A stretch of DNA of 62,000 nt, taken from assembly GCA_012295275.1 (NCBI GenBank), contig CM022666.1, forward strand, positions 7,463,265 through 7,525,264. Direction: 5' to 3'. The notes beneath the pieces are model-generated. The model did not search any database. It was not told the origin of the DNA and worked only from the letters and a program-made list of their open reading frames with translations. The position numbers were made by a program, and so were the translations under genes. Source of the stretch: Chrysomallon squamiferum (Eukaryota; Mollusca; Gastropoda; Neomphalida; Peltospiridae). How positions within the stretch are numbered: the stretch's first letter is position 1; each line of letters starts with the position of its first letter. Below are positions 1 to 11,935 of the stretch, one piece after another.

Positions 1-1239
1 AGAATTATGTTAACAGTACTTAATTTTTAATCCAGTGTTATATTTCGTTGATGTACATATATCAAAGTGTGTAAATTGAGATATATATTCTATTTGGTGC
101 ATAGTAAGAAAAAAAATGCATAACCATAACAACTGTCATTGAAAAACGTCATTCCAATTACCCAGACCGGACTGTTCCATTAATGAATACATATCAGGTC
201 AGGGGGTAACAGGTTACTCTGTTACTACTTTAGATCAGATTAAAAGAAAACAATTTCTATGATTATATATATATATATAAAACACCAATTAGTTTTATTC
301 ATTATAATATTATTTACTTCCCATACCCCCATTATATAATCATTTATGGATTATTTTTAATTTTTGTTTATTTCTGCACTTTATTTATTTGGCAAGATGT
401 AAAGTCTGACTAGAAATAAATAACGCTAATACTTTTTTTAAATAATTAACTGGTCGTTGATTTTGGGATGTATATGATGTAATACTAACACAGATGTTTA
501 ACTATTTTTTTAAACACACACGTATTATAAAACAATAAAATTCAGAAATAATAAATTTCAAAAATGCCCTTGTTGTACATTGAGCAGTGTAACAATGATT
601 CAAAGGAAAACAACCATTCAAAACAGAAGTGAACATTTTCAAAGATAAAAATAATTAAGTGGATGTATGAAATTTCTGTTAAAATTTACATATTAATTTT
701 GCATCCAATTAAACTATAATATTATATCAATATTTACGCGAGTCATTCTCGTTTCTGAACATTTGTATGTATATAGCTAATAAAAATAATTTATAATATA
801 ATATAATATAATATAATATAATAAATTAAAAATAAATTTTAAAAATAATTTTAAAAGTTCATTTAAGTATACTACCTATATTTATTTATTAATTTTTTAT
901 TATTACAAATTTGTTTATATTATTATTATTATTATTATTATTATCATTATCATAATCATCACCGTCATCATTATCATTTTAATAATCTCAAAGAAACACC
1001 ATCATTGCATAAATATAATTATGACAAATTTAACAAACCTAAAACGGGCGCACACAAAACTAATTTCATTATTTACATTTCGCTGCTCTTTTCAATAGCG
1101 TAAAATTTTTATAAACTATATAAGAAAATCGAAACAGGTAATTAACTGAAAAGATATCAAAAGGTAAGAATAACAAATGTAATATTTAAAAAAAAAAAAA
1201 AAAAAAAAATTATAAAATACATTTATATCGAAATTTAAA

Positions 1240-1277
<38 letters not shown>

Positions 1278-1546
1278 AGAATTAGTTCTACTACTCCTTG
1301 ACACATGTTGTAACCAGTACAGAATACATTTTAGTAATTATCAAATGCACGTCAGCAGTGCCTGTTCCAACTCAACACTCAGACATTCTTATTTTTAGTT
1401 ATTTCGTGCATATGCATTTCCCCACTTTCAGTTCTGGACATACTACGTGACCGTTCATAAAATTTTATTTATTTTGTAAGTAGCTCTCTTAAAAACATTA
1501 TCTGACAATATCTATTACAATATAGCCATTTGGTTCAGAAAATAGC

Positions 1547-1601
<55 letters not shown>

Positions 1602-2269
1602 TAATTAATAAATTAATTAATTAATTCAATTTCCAGTACTCTATAATTCACCGGAAGTTTTATTAAGTTTTCACCATCTCATCCGAAAATAGTCGAAGTG
1701 TGCCGAACACAGTCGAAGTGTTCCGAATACAGACTAAAGAAATTATACTGCATTTGTCCCGAACATACCTATAGTTTTAAAAAGAACACTATTTTTCGTA
1801 AAATATTTTGTTCTTTTCTTTAAGAATTATATATAGTAATATGCGTCTGATTAAAACAGGTTTCATAAATTCTGTCTTAATATTTAAAATTACAATATTT
1901 TAATTAATGTTAAGACATGTTTTCAATGAAGAAAAAAGAAAAATTGAAAACGTTATTGGAGAAATATAGAATAACCTTTTTAAAAATATATCCTAAAGAA
2001 TTTACAAACTAAATTAAGTAAATTTGGATTAAAAAAGACACCGAGATACTTCTGAAAAAATAGTAATAGATCATTGGTAAGTTAAACACTAACATTTTTA
2101 CAACATCTGAACAAAAATATCAACATTGGTAATCATTATAATTTTTAAAAAAAAAAAAAAAAACATTAAAATTAATAATTATTACTATTTACATTTCAGT
2201 GCAAATTATTTTCATTGCATAAAAGGAATAAAGGTGCTATTAAACTGTTTTAAATTAATCCAAAAAATC

Positions 2270-2302
<33 letters not shown>

Positions 2303-2589
2303 GAAAACAAAATTCAATTAAGTAAACATACACCATTTAGTAAAATCACCATGAATAAATTTAAATTTAAAACATACCAAAAATCATAAATACAAACGTG
2401 ATAGCCAATACCAAATATGGCTTTTTTAAACCCACAAAATTCAGAACGTCACAAAAAATACAAACAAACATTACAACAATTTCAGCAACATGATTATTGA
2501 TTGACAACAGTTTGTAATAATTAAGTAACTCTCACTTTAACTCGTAAAAAACCCACACCAGCATTGGATCGTAATGCCCTAATTTTGCT

Positions 2590-3220
2590 CTTTCCAAAGG
2601 ATTGTAATTCCCCATTGCGCCAAATACACAAGGATTGTGATTCTTCATTTGTGGAACTAAAATAAAAAGGATTGTTAAACCAAAATTTACATTTTCAAAG
2701 GATTGCTATTATGTGAGGCATCATCATTTCTGTGATCTGTGATTCCTTACTATTTACAACAGATTCCTTAGAACTGTAACCAAACTCAAGAACTGTAATT
2801 CCTTATTTTATAAAGGATTATAATTCCACATTACACTCAGGTTTATCATTTTCCATCACTCATTACTGTTGTTCACCTAGGATTGCAATTACTCATTACA
2901 ATAAGGATTCTGATTCCTCATTTGACTAGACAGTCAAGGTTTATGATTTCTCATTTCACATGCTATAAAATAAAAAAGCTTCAACTCCCTTTTGATGCAT
3001 AAAGTAAAGAAACATAATGATTTAATGAACATAATTAATTTCTGGACTAAATTCTAACATCATAACCATATAATTATTGCACCAGTAGACAATACCACAT
3101 CATCCACAATTATAATTCCTTAACAAGCCAGACTGTCTAGAATGACATTTTCTTCTATTACATTATCCAGGATGATCATTCCTCATATTACCAGGTTATC
3201 AAGGATTTTAATTCCTAAAA
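2590..3220. repeat. Degenerate AGGATTnTnATTCC interspersed repeat
   Basis: A motif resembling AAGGATTGTAATTCCTCATT recurs about ten times at irregular 30-70 bp spacing, for example near 2598, 2631, 2667, 2699, 2812, 2878, 2904 and 3200. Copies are diverged, so this looks like an old decayed tandem array rather than a functional site cluster, although that is an inference. Confidence 0.55.
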
Positions 3221-3779
3221 AAAACACCTTAAATTACCAAGCATGTAACTTCTTATTAAAATAGGTTATCAAAGAAAATGGTTTTCAAATTATACTTGAA
3301 AAAAAAAACATGACTTAATTCCTCAGGATCATCAAGGACTCAAGATTTTCAAAATGTATAATATTAAACAAACGATAATCCATAATTACAACAACAAAAC
3401 AAAAATTAAAAATGTATAAATCTGATTATTGCACAAAAACGAAAATCAGCTCCCACTTTAGTGTAACAAATCTAGTCCTAAAAATTATCTGAGATTTTTA
3501 AAATTATTTATTTCCATCTACAGATTAATTATAATACTGTGAATTCTCTAATCTCAAACGGGAACACTTTTTCATTTGAGCAAGTGTATAGTTATTTCAA
3601 CATCTACATCACGTGCTGTTAAGGTTATAATGTTGACAACGCTTTCTGTGTACAATCATAAGAGTTCGCTGTTTCAACTGACTGTTGCGCGAAAACCTGT
3701 ACAATCTTGTCAGTTAATAATCGTAACAACGGTAATTGGTTTTCAAATATCAGAATCAAGACAGTTTGATTTGTATAAA

Positions 3780-3985
3780 TCTTAAACAAAATATTTTCAA
3801 TTTCAAAAATCCGAAATCAGATATTTAGACTTGAAAATATCTAAAACAAGATATTTTCGATTTCCAAACATTCCAAACCAGATATTTTCGATTACCAAAC
3901 ATCTGAAACGAGATATTTTCGATTTCTAAATAAATGAAAACACTTTTGATATCCAAATATGTGAAAATAAACACTTTTCATTTCA
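3780..3985. repeat. 31-bp minisatellite (ATATTTTCGATTTCCAAACA type)
   Basis: The phrase ATATTTTCGATT or a close variant starts at 3791, 3821, 3851, 3882 and 3913, giving a 30-31 bp period. More diverged copies (ACACTTTTGATATCC, ACACTTTTCATTTC) continue to about 3985. About seven copies in all; no coding role is visible. Confidence 0.7.
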
Positions 3986-4483
3986 CTAACATTGGAAAAC
4001 AAATTACAAACATGTGAAGTATTAGACATGTATAATTAACAAACAATTAACAAATTAAATATAATATAATATAAATATAAGAAAAGAAATTGATAAAGGA
4101 GTTAAAACATATTACCTTTGTCTTAGCCAAATTTTTCTTTATAAATGGCTCACCGCCACTGTTAATGAAACAAAAATCCATTCATATATCGACAATCCTT
4201 TATCCGAAATTCAGGAAAAGCTCTTAAAAAATTACTTTTATTTTTAACGCGTGACTGCATGTTTCGGAGTTTAGCTTACATATCGTTTTGTAAATTTTTG
4301 GTTTTTTTTTTTATTATTTTCATAAAATATGTTGCAAGCTGTCGGATAAAGAACTGTCGATCGCTTTTATAAAATAACAATAAGATGAAACAATGGTAAC
4401 ATGCGTTGGTCATAACACCGTATCTTTTGAAAAATCAATAGGAATAATAACATCGATGTATTATGACTCATTATTACATCCAG

Positions 4484-4524
<41 letters not shown>

Positions 4525-4570
4525 ATGAAATGGTTGAATACTGTCACTATTTCTATTAATAATTGGCAGT

Positions 4571-4626
4571 GCATGCATGTATGTATGTATGTATGTATGT
4601 ATGTATGTATGTATGTATGTATGTAT
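4571..4626. repeat. (GTAT)n tetranucleotide microsatellite
   Basis: About 13 nearly perfect tetranucleotide repeats follow a TGCATGCATG stretch. Simple sequence repeat with no evident function. Confidence 0.9.
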
Positions 4627-5533
4627 ATTGAAAGGAAACAAATTTGTCTCTATCGCCGTTTCGATCCATGCTTTAGATGATCAGGAACAATACTCAATTT
4701 GCTGAACACCTCAGCGCTCCACAGCTGTTTGATTATTCGATATTAAAAATATGACAACGGATATTAAACACATTCAGCAGCAGAGAGAACAAAGCCTGTT
4801 GACGTATGTTTGTCCAGCTATGAATGTAGAGAGGGTGGGTTGTTCAGGTTCATTCGTGTATCTCATTAGTAACCGGAAGGACTAGTGTTCGAATACTATG
4901 AAATATGATTATCGCCATCATCATTCAATGTTATTATCAGTCATTATCATCATCATCATCATTATAATACTATTATCGTTATCATCATAATTATCATCAA
5001 CATTATATTAGCATCATCATTATCATTAAATCAATGTTAAACGTGATCGACATCCTTTGAACAGTTCGAAGTTGTGGTATTGTATCACACTGATTGAACA
5101 TTAACAAACAAATGTTTCTTTCCTTTTTCCTATGTGTCTATCAGTCACTCACATCTTTCTTGTATTAGTTTCCTTTCGTTTTTTGTTTTTAAATTCACAT
5201 TTTACGAGAGTTTCCGAAAATGAACGAATTACGGCGATCACCATGAACGAAGGTCATCGGATAAATCCGTGAGCCCAAAAACAAACAAAAAAGTAAAAAA
5301 AACACAAAAAAACCAACACATTATCAACAGAGCTGGATTTAGACATAACAAAACCAAGATATGGAGGATTGGGTCCAGGTTTCAATAAATATCACAAAAT
5401 GTCTGATCAGTTCTAATGCAACAACTGTGTGTAACATTAACGCTTGTCTAATGGGACCTGTGGAACATCGTAGGTTCTGGCAGTGTCTATACCCGGCTCT
5501 GTACGTTTGAAAATGAATGCAGTGTCTAAAAGT

Positions 5534-6634
5534 CTACTTCTTATATACATGTATAACAACGTCGTTTCCTATCACACACTGCTTCACAAATGTCTTAAAC
5601 ATCCGGATGAACGATGGGATTATGGGTTCGTTGCATATATGAACAAGTTCGGGGAACTTCGTCCGGAAGTGACGCGTCGCTTCCTCCAGATGGTAGTGCG
5701 GAATCTTGGGAAAAAGATGGTGGATCTGGTGCGTCCCGATGTTGTGCGTCAGCTCGTGACACCAGCCGTAGTCGCGGTCCACCGAGCTGATCTGACCTTT
5801 GACATTTCGCCACTCGGAGTTGGCGTACCAGGGTATCTCGAACTCCGTGTGGTGCAGGAAAGTGACGATCACCAGGTACGACGTGGACACGAACAGCGGC
5901 ACGACGTAGTGGTAGACGAAGCTGGCCACGCCGAACACGTTCACGTAGTGGTACAACATCGTGATCCAAATCGTGATGCTCGCTACCGACAAGGAGCAGT
6001 CGATCACGTGGCGCTTGAAGAGATCGTCCAGCGGATTGAAGTGGCACACGGGGCGGTTGTGGTATCCCGAAACGAGATAAATGAACCAGGCCAGCCCGAG
6101 TCCGAATCCGGGCAGAAAGTGCATGTCGCTCTCCTTCTCGTCTCTGATGGGGTAAAACACTTCGTCGCGGTCGATGTTGCCGGTGTGTTTGTGATGATGT
6201 CGATGCGACAGCTTCCAGCAGTAGTATGGGGCGAAGACAAAGGTGTGCAGAACCGTGCCGACGACGTTGTTCAGCGCCGCACTTTTGGAAAAGGAGTCGT
6301 GACCGCAGTCGTGCCCGACTACGAATATCGCCCAGAAGAAGGTGCCTTGAAGGAGCCAGTACAGAGGCGTCAGTGCCAGTGCAATGAACTGTGGGAAGAC
6401 CTGCCACATCAGGTTGGAAGCTGCATAGAGTAACGCCACGAAAAAGAGATCTTTGACTGCGTAGTAAAACGACGTGGTCAGCGACGGAACGAAACAGTGT
6501 TTCGGAATCGCTTTCTTGATTTCGATGATTGACGGAAATTCGGGCTCCCCTTTGCTTTGCGTGGATTCGTTGTCATCAGGCGCCGCTGCAACTTCGTCCT
6601 TGGCCCCTTTAACTGTATCCGTTTCGGTTCCCAT
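5534..6634 (-). CDS. Methyl-end (omega-3 type) fatty acid desaturase A
   Basis: A 366-residue membrane fatty acid desaturase encoded in one exon. By family it inserts a double bond near the methyl end of C18-C20 acyl chains in the ER, using cytochrome b5 and O2 at a di-iron centre. The three histidine boxes are HDCGH (108-112), HRHHH (144-148) and HQIHH (302-306), the last followed by LFPKIPHYHLEEAT. HDCGH and HxIHHLFP.IPHYHL resemble plant/cyanobacterial omega-3 (FAD3) enzymes rather than the HECGH of FAD2. Hydrophobic segments lie at about 61-80, 82-107, 174-190, 213-232 and 236-258. The start is the ATG at 6634 in a strong ACCATGG context, with an in-frame TAA 27 nt upstream, so longer reading from GTG is unlikely. 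The exon is strikingly rich in GC and CpG compared with its surroundings and with paralogue B. Regiospecificity (delta-12, delta-15, delta-17 or mixed) cannot be read from sequence. Confidence 0.93.
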   Translation of the reverse strand: MGTETDTVKGAKDEVAAAPDDNESTQSKGEPEFPSIIEIKKAIPKHCFVPSLTTSFYYAVKDLFFVALLYAASNLMWQVFPQFIALALTPLYWLLQGTFFWAIFVVGHDCGHDSFSKSAALNNVVGTVLHTFVFAPYYCWKLSHRHHHKHTGNIDRDEVFYPIRDEKESDMHFLPGFGLGLAWFIYLVSGYHNRPVCHFNPLDDLFKRHVIDCSLSVASITIWITMLYHYVNVFGVASFVYHYVVPLFVSTSYLVIVTFLHHTEFEIPWYANSEWRNVKGQISSVDRDYGWCHELTHNIGTHQIHHLFPKIPHYHLEEATRHFRTKFPELVHICNEPIIPSFIRMFKTFVKQCVIGNDVVIHVYKK

Positions 6635-6684
6635 GGTAATGGTCACTATAGTCACCAGTTATTTGTTGCGTTATCGTCCGAAAT
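6635..6684 (-). other. 5' UTR part of desaturase A coding exon, with splice acceptor
   Basis: On the minus strand a T-rich tract ending in TTTTTGTTATTCAG stops at 6685, a good 3' splice site 50 nt before the ATG. This implies at least one noncoding exon further upstream (higher coordinates). Confidence 0.7.
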
Positions 6685-6728
6685 CTGAATAACAAAAATA
6701 AATTTATTAAATACAGCTGAATGAATAA

Positions 6729-6729
<1 letters not shown>

Positions 6730-6800
<71 letters not shown>
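6730..6800. repeat. (AAT)n microsatellite
   Basis: About 24 uninterrupted AAT units lie just upstream of the desaturase A acceptor. Confidence 0.95.
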
Positions 6801-6801
<1 letters not shown>

Positions 6802-8457
6802 TGGTGTCATTAAAAGAAATAGTGTGCATAGTTTAATTATCAGAGTAGTTTCACCAGTAATTTGTTTAATTATGAAAATACTTTCTGATTTTATTATTAT
6901 TATTATTCAAAACAAACCTAAAGTACGCGTATGTGAATCATATATATTAATAGTTTAAACGGCTATTTTTGAAATAATCGAGACATATATTTTTAATATA
7001 TAAATGTAAATAACTAAAGCGTTTGATATACATGTATATTTAAAGGTGAGAGAAATACGAAATGTTAGTATGCATAGTTTTGGGTATGGAGTGTGTGTGT
7101 GTCAGTGCACAGGGTGTGCATGTACTCAAAAGTACGGATCTCTGAGTGCGTGTGTTCCTATTACGTTGTCTCATATTCATGTATTTCCAAATTATCTGAA
7201 AATGGAATTGTATAAATAATACGCAATTTTTCTACGAGAGTGCAAAATTGAAAAGGACTTGCATCAACGTTTTAGTCCCATAACCAGTGAAGCTTTTCAT
7301 AACTGCTAATTAATACTAAAAGGTTCAAGCTTGTTTGTTTCTCTACCCGTTCCTGAATTTGGCTAAATGTATTACTACGCCATTCGTTTATATTCGCTCA
7401 AAGTTTAACGTTCTTCAGTGTTCATTATACGTTTATGCCTGTTATCATAACTTGACAATTCATGAGTCAACTGGAGATCCAAAGATGTTTCTCTAGAGCA
7501 CACTATCGAAATATCATGAGGAAACATGTAGAAAGACAAAGGGTCGTTAAAATTGAATTATGTTACCTTATACTGAATGAGAGTTGCTATGGTAGCAAAC
7601 ATAACAGTAGTACTAAATTTAAACTTCGACAGACTGATTCGCACTTGGCGTAACATTCTAAACAATCAGTTATCTGTCACGAGACGAACAGAAGCCAGAG
7701 TTACGTTAATTATTAATGTTACGCCAAAAACTTTCCATGGAAGTGCTCAGAGGCATAGAATGGGTTTGGTTTTGCCGAGAACGTTCATGAAACTGCAGGT
7801 CTATCCTTAGGACGCCATAATGCATTTGTCCGTTTGGGAAATAGTCTGTCATCAGCGGTTTTCTGTCATCAGCCTCGATCCTCCTTTTCGTGAATTAAAT
7901 TGGTAACCTATTCATTACAATTTGTGATATATACAGTGAAATAATTTAGTAAATAAAAGAAATCGATCAGTAAGCCCTTGTTTCACAATACTTACTTAAC
8001 AGACTGAGTTTAACAGTAACACGTGTAACAGTTTTGATGCTAACGACTGTAACGTGTATAATGAAAACATGACAGGAAATCCGCTACTTCATTCACTGAT
8101 ATTTACAAGAACAGGATCATTTGTGTGCACTTTTCCATAAAGACTCTCATTCTGAACTGAAAAACAAGTTACGGTGGAAACTTCTGGAACGGGAAAGTAC
8201 TCAAAATGAGTACTGAGAATAACAAATCTTACGACCAGTGATGCCTCTACTGTAACTATGGAGAGTCCAATTTCAGCCAAATTTATAACAAAATAGGCAG
8301 ACAGTGTGATAAGATTAATGAAAATAACCACAAGATAGGACAGTAATAATAGTACTGAAGATATTAACAAGGTAGAAGTAATAATATTATTGGAAGATAA
8401 CAGTCAGGTAGATATAATAATAATATTATTGGAAATAACAAAAAGGACGATATAGTA

Positions 8458-8826
8458 ATCACGTTATTGGAAAAAACCCACAAGGTAGATATAAAAATAA
8501 CATTACTGGAGATAATAACAAGGTAAATATTTTTATTATTGGAGAAAAAAGAAAAACAAGATGACCGAGCAATAACTTAAACTGAAAGACTGTATATCAA
8601 TACTTTTAAGAAACGCTCCATTTCACAGAACACGTCAAGATAAAATAACAACATTATTGGAGATAATAACAAGGTAAATATTTATATTATTGGAGATAAT
8701 AACTATGTAAATATTTATATTATTGGAAAAAAAACCCTACAAGATGATTGAGCAATAACTTAAACTGAAAGATCGTATGTCAGTAGTTTTAGGATACACG
8801 CTCCATCTCACAGAACAGGTCAAGCA
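8458..8826. repeat. About 184-bp tandem duplication, two copies
   Basis: GAGCAATAACTTAAACTGAA occurs at 8567 and again at 8750. The following segment, ending CAGAACAnGTCAAG, matches with about ten differences (8567-8639 versus 8750-8824). Both are preceded by ACAAGATGA and by shorter internal repeats of TTATTGGAGATAATAACAAGGTAAATAT. The shorter unit extends left to about 8330 in degenerate form. Confidence 0.75.
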
Positions 8827-8829
8827 CAT

Positions 8830-9320
8830 ATTGCGTGGACAAAACCTGTGACTTCGCGCCAGAAAATTCGGAAAGAAAAGTTAACAAGGCTAGAACAAAA
8901 TGTTTATTTATCCTGCAGCCATTTCCTGGCCGCTGAGATGGGCACGTAATCAAATCAACAAGACGTTATTAACCGCTCCGAGTCCTGTGACGTAGCGCGT
9001 GTCACTGCCCTCGGAAACTAATGCCCATTGATCCAATCAGTAATCACGTTACAAAATACGTAGGTGGCCTTCGAGCTGCGAGCTCAAAGCACTTACTGGC
9101 CCGACCGTGCGCAGCTTTAGGAATTGTTTTCATATTGTAAGTGCGACGCTTTGCTGTCAGTAGCAGCCGGTGACTGTGGGGGTGTGCGGGTGGGCTGGGG
9201 GGGTGGATATTCCTGTCAAACGAAGAAAGACTTCAGATTATTCCGCGTTTTGAGTCGGTTTTTTTGTTGTATTACGTCACGTCACCTCAGGTCAAACCAG
9301 CAACGATAGGAATGCAGCAA
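8830..9320. promoter_or_regulatory. CpG-rich island with CCAAT box, inside the region upstream of desaturase A
   Basis: A block of complex, CpG-rich sequence in an AT-rich surround. It has a plus-strand CCAAT at 9033-9037 followed by ATCACGTTAC. On the minus strand a good 5' splice signal (GGCCA then GTAAGT) breaks at 9097/9096. It could be an alternative promoter or leader exon of desaturase A, or an enhancer. Confidence 0.35.
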
Positions 9321-9540
9321 AGGCTGGAAAATTCACCTTGTGTTTGTGTGTGTGTGTGTGGCAGATCACTGGATCAATCCTTCTTACATGCACCTACAGC
9401 CTGTTTCACATTCCAGATGACTAATCGTATATGAACGATAAACTATGGCGTGTTCTGTTGTTTATAATTATGAAGGCGTGCAGTATACATTTTCCTGTGT
9501 CAGAGATACAATATATATGTCATCATTATGGGTGTTTTTA

Positions 9541-9583
<43 letters not shown>

Positions 9584-11349
9584 TTTGCTATCGTCTGCCA
9601 CGAAGTTATGTCATATAGTCAATACCAAAAAATTCAAATATCCCAAGTGTGTCGTTAAGTAAGAACACGCTGTAACGAGTTATCCAGCATCAGCGACCCC
9701 AGTTGTCTTCAAACATAATTTATATCCAGATTAGGATTAATAATAATAATAATAATAATAAAAAATAATAATAATAATAACAATAATAATAATAATAATA
9801 ATAAAAGCAAAAACAAAAACAAAAACAAATAGACTCAATAGAGATTCGAAAGGCGGATTCGATCTTAATAGCTATTAATCTCAGCGTGATATTTTGCCTA
9901 CGTGACCGCTGATGTCAAGTGCGTGACCATGTGTCCTCTAAAATACTACACTTCCGTCTAAGCTATCGATCGCATGGAAACGGAGAAAAAAGTCCACGTT
10001 TATTTCCTTGGAGATTTCTCTCTCGGTGTTTTTGTTTTTTCCTTTTTTTTTTTTTTTTTCTTTTTTTCATGTCCATCAGGGAATTTTGCGTAACAAATTA
10101 ACTAAAAAGCGACCTTTTCACAACCACACGATATCGGATTAATAGACAGGCATTGTTCGACTGGTAACACTCGTCAGCGAAGTATAAAGTGAATAACCGG
10201 TACATAATAACTAGTAGGTTGTTACAAGCCGCTGGATCCATTATTTATGAATGCCATATGTTAATTAATTGTTCTAATTGAAATCAATAATCATTTTCTT
10301 ATTTGCAGCAGTATGGTTAAATACAGAGAGCAGAGAGAGTGAGAGACTGAGAAGAGAAAGAGAAACAGTGTATGTGTGTGAGAGATTGATTTATATTGTA
10401 ATAAAACGGTATATTACGTGGACGGAATATTACGTGGTATTTCACGAATGAATACGTAAATTGATAAATACTGAATCCTGCTATTTCCCAATCTAACCGG
10501 CTTCCACGAATAAAAGAATCCTTTCTGCTAATCGGTGAGAAATCCGCGGGTTTCCTCTCTGTTAAAGTGCAGAGAGAGTGCAACGACAGTTCACACAAGG
10601 ACATGTCTACGTGGTGATGTGCGAACATCCATTCTGTCATTCGTCAGAACATGACGTGTTAATGACAGCATGCAACCTTACCGTAAATATTCTAAATCAT
10701 AACAAAATGTCACAGAAAAACTGAAACAGTGAAGAAAAAATTATCCAACGACACCTCACCACATCTTAACATTAGTAGTTGTTAAGTGTCTTGTATTTAA
10801 TTTTTGAACAACGATCACAAGAAAGAGGAAATTTTAACACTAAGGGATGAAATTTGCGTGCAACTTACAGGTTTAATATTTTATATATAACATGGTTTCT
10901 AAAAATCCAAATTCTAAAATCGTTGTTTATATCTCTCTTGGATTTAAAAAAGATGTAATAAAATAAACACTTAATGAATAACTAAATAACTTTTCTTTAT
11001 ATTATTATTATTATTATATTTCTTGTTGGGTTTGTTGTTGTTGTTTTTTGTTTTGTTTTGTTTATTAGTTTGTTGTTTTTCTAATAAAACGTCAGTCAGG
11101 CATCGCTGAATTGAAAATAACAAAACGGCAGTAAAGAGGAGTCGATCTTGCGACTCGTTACACCTCGGTCAAGCACTGCGTCTTTAAGCTACAGATAGAA
11201 ATATTCAAAAACGCGAAAGGGAAAGAGGATAATACTAAATATCTTGGGCCCAAAAATCGATACAGTTTCTTGACAAATGCTGATACACAATGGTTTGTGG
11301 TTGCCACTCTTTGAGTTCTAGTTATTATTTTGCAGTTTGAAATATATGG

Positions 11350-11935
11350 ATTGAGAGAAACAGTTAGTGATAATAATAATAGCGCTAGCTACAGCTATAG
11401 AACTAAATAATGGAAGTTGAAATGGTAGTAGTAAAACTGAGGTGTGGTAACTGAAACGTGATACTAGTAGAATTAATAGCAATGATGGTGGCAGTAACGA
11501 TGATCATGATAGTAGTAATAGCAGAAGCAAAAATAAAAAATGTATAATTGTTGAAGTAGTAGTAAGAAGTAAGAGAAGTATATATGAAAATAGCAACAGA
11601 TGTAGTTGTGTTGAACCACTGGCAGCTGTGGTGGAGTGCTAGTATTAATATTAGTAATGGTGGTAATAGTGGTTGTAGAAGTAGTGGTTGTAGTAGTAGT
11701 GGTTGTAGTAGTAGTAATAATAGTAGTAGCAGTATTCTAGCTAAAGTCGTACTAACGGTACTGGCAGTAGTAGCGGTAATACTAGAAGTATTATTATCGT
11801 GGTGATATTAGTAATGGTAGTAATACTAGTAATGAAGTTGTACTAGTATAGTAGTGTAAATTGTAGTAGTGGTAGTAGCAGCAGTAGCAGTAGTAGTAGT
11901 GGTAGCAACAGCATCGGTAGTTATTGTTTTTAAAT
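11350..11935. repeat. Degenerate (AGT)n trinucleotide region
   Basis: Nearly 600 bp of imperfect AGT/GGT/AAT triplets. Open frames here encode only serine-, glycine- or valine-rich low-complexity peptides and are not genes. Confidence 0.85.

Larger units (their letters stand above)
1..5533. other. AT-rich intergenic region downstream of desaturase A
   Basis: No coding region is supported here. The stretch holds (AAT)n at about 1548-1594, paired poly-A tracts near 1189 and 1246, a degenerate AGGATT-type repeat at 2.59-3.22 kb, a 31-bp minisatellite at 3.78-3.99 kb, (TA)n at 4485-4519, a TATG-type tetranucleotide array at 4571-4626 and degenerate (ATC)n at 4.9-5.03 kb. The open frames are short and low in complexity. 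The 3' UTR of desaturase A must lie just below 5534, but I see no convincing AATAAA on the minus strand close to the stop. Confidence 0.6.

Noticed and set aside
3576-3785. 69-codon open frame
   Set aside because: No domain, no splice context, and it lies in noncoding AT-rich DNA.
2590-3985. Possible CRISPR array
   Set aside because: Repeats are degenerate and the surroundings are clearly metazoan. No cas genes, no uniform repeat-spacer structure.
5595-6407. 270-codon minus-strand frame overlapping desaturase A
   Set aside because: Alternative frame of the same exon, Arg/His/Pro-rich with no domain.
5483-6433. 316-codon open frame on the plus strand, antisense to desaturase A
   Set aside because: It is the shadow of a GC-rich coding exon. 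The minus-strand frame has all desaturase motifs; this one has none.
6635-6655. Seven-codon upstream extension of desaturase A from GTG
   Set aside because: Non-ATG start. The ATG at 6634 has an ideal context and an in-frame stop lies just upstream.
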